A stretch of DNA of 6,985 nucleotides from Actinomycetes bacterium (GTDB lineage Bacteria > Actinomycetota > Actinomycetes > Propionibacteriales > Propionibacteriaceae), in contig JAEWIK010000040.1 of assembly GCA_023387135.1 (NCBI GenBank), positions 1 through 6,985 on the forward strand. Reading direction: 5' to 3'. The notes beneath the pieces were generated by a model that made no database searches, was not told the origin of the DNA, and was given only the letters and a program-made list of their open reading frames with translations. Below, in pieces: positions 5,507 through 6,985 of this stretch; within the stretch, counting starts at the first letter, position 1; each line of letters opens with the position of its first letter. The translations under genes were made by a program, and so were the position numbers.

Positions 5507-6985
5507 TTACCTGCCCACGTCTCCGTTGCGCCGCCTCACCAGCAGCGCCGCAGCAAACACCACAGCCAGCCCGGCCACCACCAACCCGGCCACCCCAGCA
5601 CCCGGCACACCACCACTGACCGTGCCACCGGTGCCCACGATGGGGCTCGGGGTGGGTGACGGCGTGGGAGGCGTCGGAGTCGGCGGTGTCGGCGTCGGCG
5701 TGGGAGGTGTCGGCGTCGGAGTCGGCGTGGGTGTCGGCGGGGGCGCCTCGTCCCACACCCTCACGTTGTGGATCAGCGTGACGGTCTGGCCCAGGTCATC
5801 GGTCCAGATGATCTCGTAGGTGTACACCCCCACCTGGGCGCCGGTCGCGTCATACCGCACCTCACCGGTCTTCTCGTCGATCGACAAGCTGCCCTGCCCC
5901 GGCGGGGTCAGGATCAGCCTCGACACCACATCGTCGGGATGGTTCACCACCGGCAGGAACGAGTACCGCTCCCCCACCTTCACCGTCGACGTCACCTCGC
6001 CGACCACTTCCAGGCTCCGCACCGTCACCGTGAACTCCACCTCAACCCACTGGCCCAGGTCGTCGTAGTAGGCGACCGGCACCTTGTACATGCCCGGCAC
6101 CGACGCCGAGAAGACCACCCTCCCCGTCGTCAGGTCGACCTTCGCGTCGACCGACGCGAGGTCACCATCGTCGGTGGTGATGTCACCGCGCACCGTCTTG
6201 GCCGGGTCGATCTTCGCCGACAGCACCTCAGGATCGTGCTTCGGGTCGCCCCACAACTCCACCGACTTGATGGTGCCGTTGCCGCCCGCGACACCGATGG
6301 TGTGCTCGCCGCCCTCGGCGGTCGGCCGGTCCTGCACGATCACGGTGATGGTGCCGGTGCCGGTCTGACCGAGGTCGTCGGTGACCGACACGGTGAACGA
6401 CGACACCCCCGGCTCGGCACCATCGGCCGCCACGATCAGCTTGTTGTCGTCACCGAGCGTCACCGTCACCGAAGCCGCCAGGCCGGAGTCGTCGATCACG
6501 ATGCTTCCGGCGGCCGAGACCACCAGCGAATCGTTACTGCCGGTGAGCGGCAGCACGACCTGCCGGTCCGGGACGGCCGGGACCGCCTGCACTGTCACCG
6601 TGTGGAAGATGGTGACGGCGGGCTGGCCCAGGTTGTCGTAGTACGTCACCGGCACCGAGTAGATGCCCGGCTCGGCCGAGGAGAACAACACCCGGCCATC
6701 GGGCTGCACCACCGCGGACGCCGACACCGGCCCACCATCGGACCTGGTCACCGTCCCCCGCACCGTCGCCGCCAAGTTGATCTCGGCCGTCCCGACGTTC
6801 GAGTCGTGCTTCGGGTCACCCCACAACGCCACCGACGTCTTCGTGCCGCCACCATCCGACTCACCAATCGTCGGCGACTCCGGCGTCGCGGTCGGGATCG
6901 CCTGCACCGTCACCCTGTGCGAGATCGTGACGGGCTGGCCCAGGTTGTCGAAGTAGGTGACAGGCACCTTGTACACACCAGGCAC
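5507..6985 (-). CDS. Large repetitive cell-surface protein with Ig-like domains, C-terminal part
   Basis: The last 492 codons are visible; the frame is open at the right edge and the GTG at 6983-6985 falls within a repeat (equivalent to the residue before PG in other copies), so the true start is outside. Residues below count from that edge. The protein is a string of beta-rich, Ig-like modules, each ending in a D(N/D)LGQ turn (residues 13-17, 117-121, 203-207, 308-312, 396-400) followed by a VTV/VRV-type strand. Two kinds alternate: a ~105-residue type with S-V-x-L-W-G-D-P-K-H-D (51-61, 241-251) and a ~87-residue type without it. A Pro/Thr spacer (415-448) leads to a membrane segment (about 463-483) and a basic tail RRRNGDVGR. 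There is no LPXTG; IVGTGG (449-454) is at the place a sorting motif would occupy. An adhesin or stalk-like role is inferred from architecture only. It converges on the sigM operon and has no visible functional link with it. Confidence 0.85.
   Translation of the reverse strand: MPGVYKVPVTYFDNLGQPVTISHRVTVQAIPTATPESPTIGESDGGGTKTSVALWGDPKHDSNVGTAEINLAATVRGTVTRSDGGPVSASAVVQPDGRVLFSSAEPGIYSVPVTYYDNLGQPAVTIFHTVTVQAVPAVPDRQVVLPLTGSNDSLVVSAAGSIVIDDSGLAASVTVTLGDDNKLIVAADGAEPGVSSFTVSVTDDLGQTGTGTITVIVQDRPTAEGGEHTIGVAGGNGTIKSVELWGDPKHDPEVLSAKIDPAKTVRGDITTDDGDLASVDAKVDLTTGRVVFSASVPGMYKVPVAYYDDLGQWVEVEFTVTVRSLEVVGEVTSTVKVGERYSFLPVVNHPDDVVSRLILTPPGQGSLSIDEKTGEVRYDATGAQVGVYTYEIIWTDDLGQTVTLIHNVRVWDEAPPPTPTPTPTPTPPTPTPTPPTPTPPTPSPTPSPIVGTGGTVSGGVPGAGVAGLVVAGLAVVFAAALLVRRRNGDVGR
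5642..5743 (-). repeat. Pro/Thr-coding low-complexity tandem repeat (wall-spanning spacer)
   Basis: Encodes 34 residues of PT, PPT and PS units between the last Ig-like module and the membrane segment. The DNA is an imperfect GGCGTC/GGNGTC hexamer-like repeat; GGCGTGGGAGGYGTCGG occurs at 5661-5677 and 5697-5713, 36 bp apart. Such Pro-rich spacers usually span the cell wall. Length variation between strains is plausible. Confidence 0.75.
6017..6325 (-). repeat. Type A surface-protein repeat, downstream copy
   Basis: Encodes residues about 221-323: TIG, SVELWGDPKHD, TVRGDIT, TGRVVFSASVPGMYK, VPVAYYDDLGQ and VTVRSLEV. It shares the order and spacing of all motifs with the upstream copy, and the DNA around GWGDPKHD-type positions (6233-6265 versus 6803-6835) is nearly identical, which indicates duplication rather than chance. 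Confidence 0.75.
6584..6892 (-). repeat. Type A surface-protein repeat, upstream copy
   Basis: Encodes residues about 32-134 of the visible part: T-I-G, then SVALWGDPKHD, TVRGTVT, V-x-P-D-G-R-V-L-F-S, PGIYSVPVTYYDNLGQ and a VTVQAVP end. It aligns with 6017-6325 at a spacing of about 190 residues, and its last third also matches the partial copy at the window edge (6890-6985). The 48-nt stretch 6623-6670 has near-copies at 6050-6097 and 6935-6982. Confidence 0.75.

Noticed and set aside
5377..5619. Small plus-strand frames across the hairpin and the end of the surface gene (also 5444-5659, 5457-5819)
   Set aside because: They run through the 14-bp stem and the antisense of the Pro/Thr spacer and membrane segment, with no ribosome site and no protein-like composition.
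5642..5743. Possible CRISPR or minisatellite array
   Set aside because: The units are 6-36 bp, imperfect and in frame as Pro/Thr codons; there are no spacers between constant repeats.

Overview
This is a very GC-rich window with strong G/C preference at third codon positions and long spurious antisense frames, typical of Actinobacteria. The gene order, a DUF6049-like membrane protein followed by a murJ-pseudokinase fusion and an ECF sigma factor, is that of the Mycobacterium tuberculosis Rv3909-Rv3910-Rv3911(sigM) block near the chromosomal origin. The Pro/Thr-linked surface protein and the foldback intergenic repeat suggest a Propionibacteriaceae-type organism to me, but that is an impression and not proven by the sequence.

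Layout: (1) 1-849, plus strand: the 3' part of a DUF6049/Rv3909-like gene, whose 5' end lies upstream of the window. (2) 842-4387, plus: a 1181-residue MurJ lipid II flippase fused to a cytoplasmic pseudokinase, a membrane segment and an extracytoplasmic discoidin-like domain. (3) 4384-4950, plus: an ECF sigma factor of the SigM type. (4) 5013-5279, plus: a short soluble protein in the position where mycobacteria encode the SigM anti-sigma factor. (5) 5280-5506: an intergenic segment holding a foldback repeat (about 5313-5413) and a perfect 14-bp hairpin (5440-5487), the likely terminator between convergent genes. (6) 5507-6985, minus: the C-terminal 492 codons of a large repetitive cell-surface protein whose start lies beyond the right edge.

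The plus-strand genes are packed as one operon: DUF6049 and murJ overlap by 8 nt (ATGGCTGA), murJ and sigM by 4 nt (GTGA), and the short gene follows sigM by 62 nt or less. The expected logic is cell-envelope assembly: MurJ flips peptidoglycan precursor, its dead kinase domain acts as a phosphorylation-controlled docking platform, and the SigM-like factor ties envelope or oxidative stress to transcription. The expected trxB/trxA genes do not follow within the window; the convergent surface gene occupies that place.

I see no wholly new system. The points most worth a second look are the shrunken SigM partner, the foldback repeat, and the surface protein's alternating A/B domain repeat with an apparently non-canonical C-terminal anchor.
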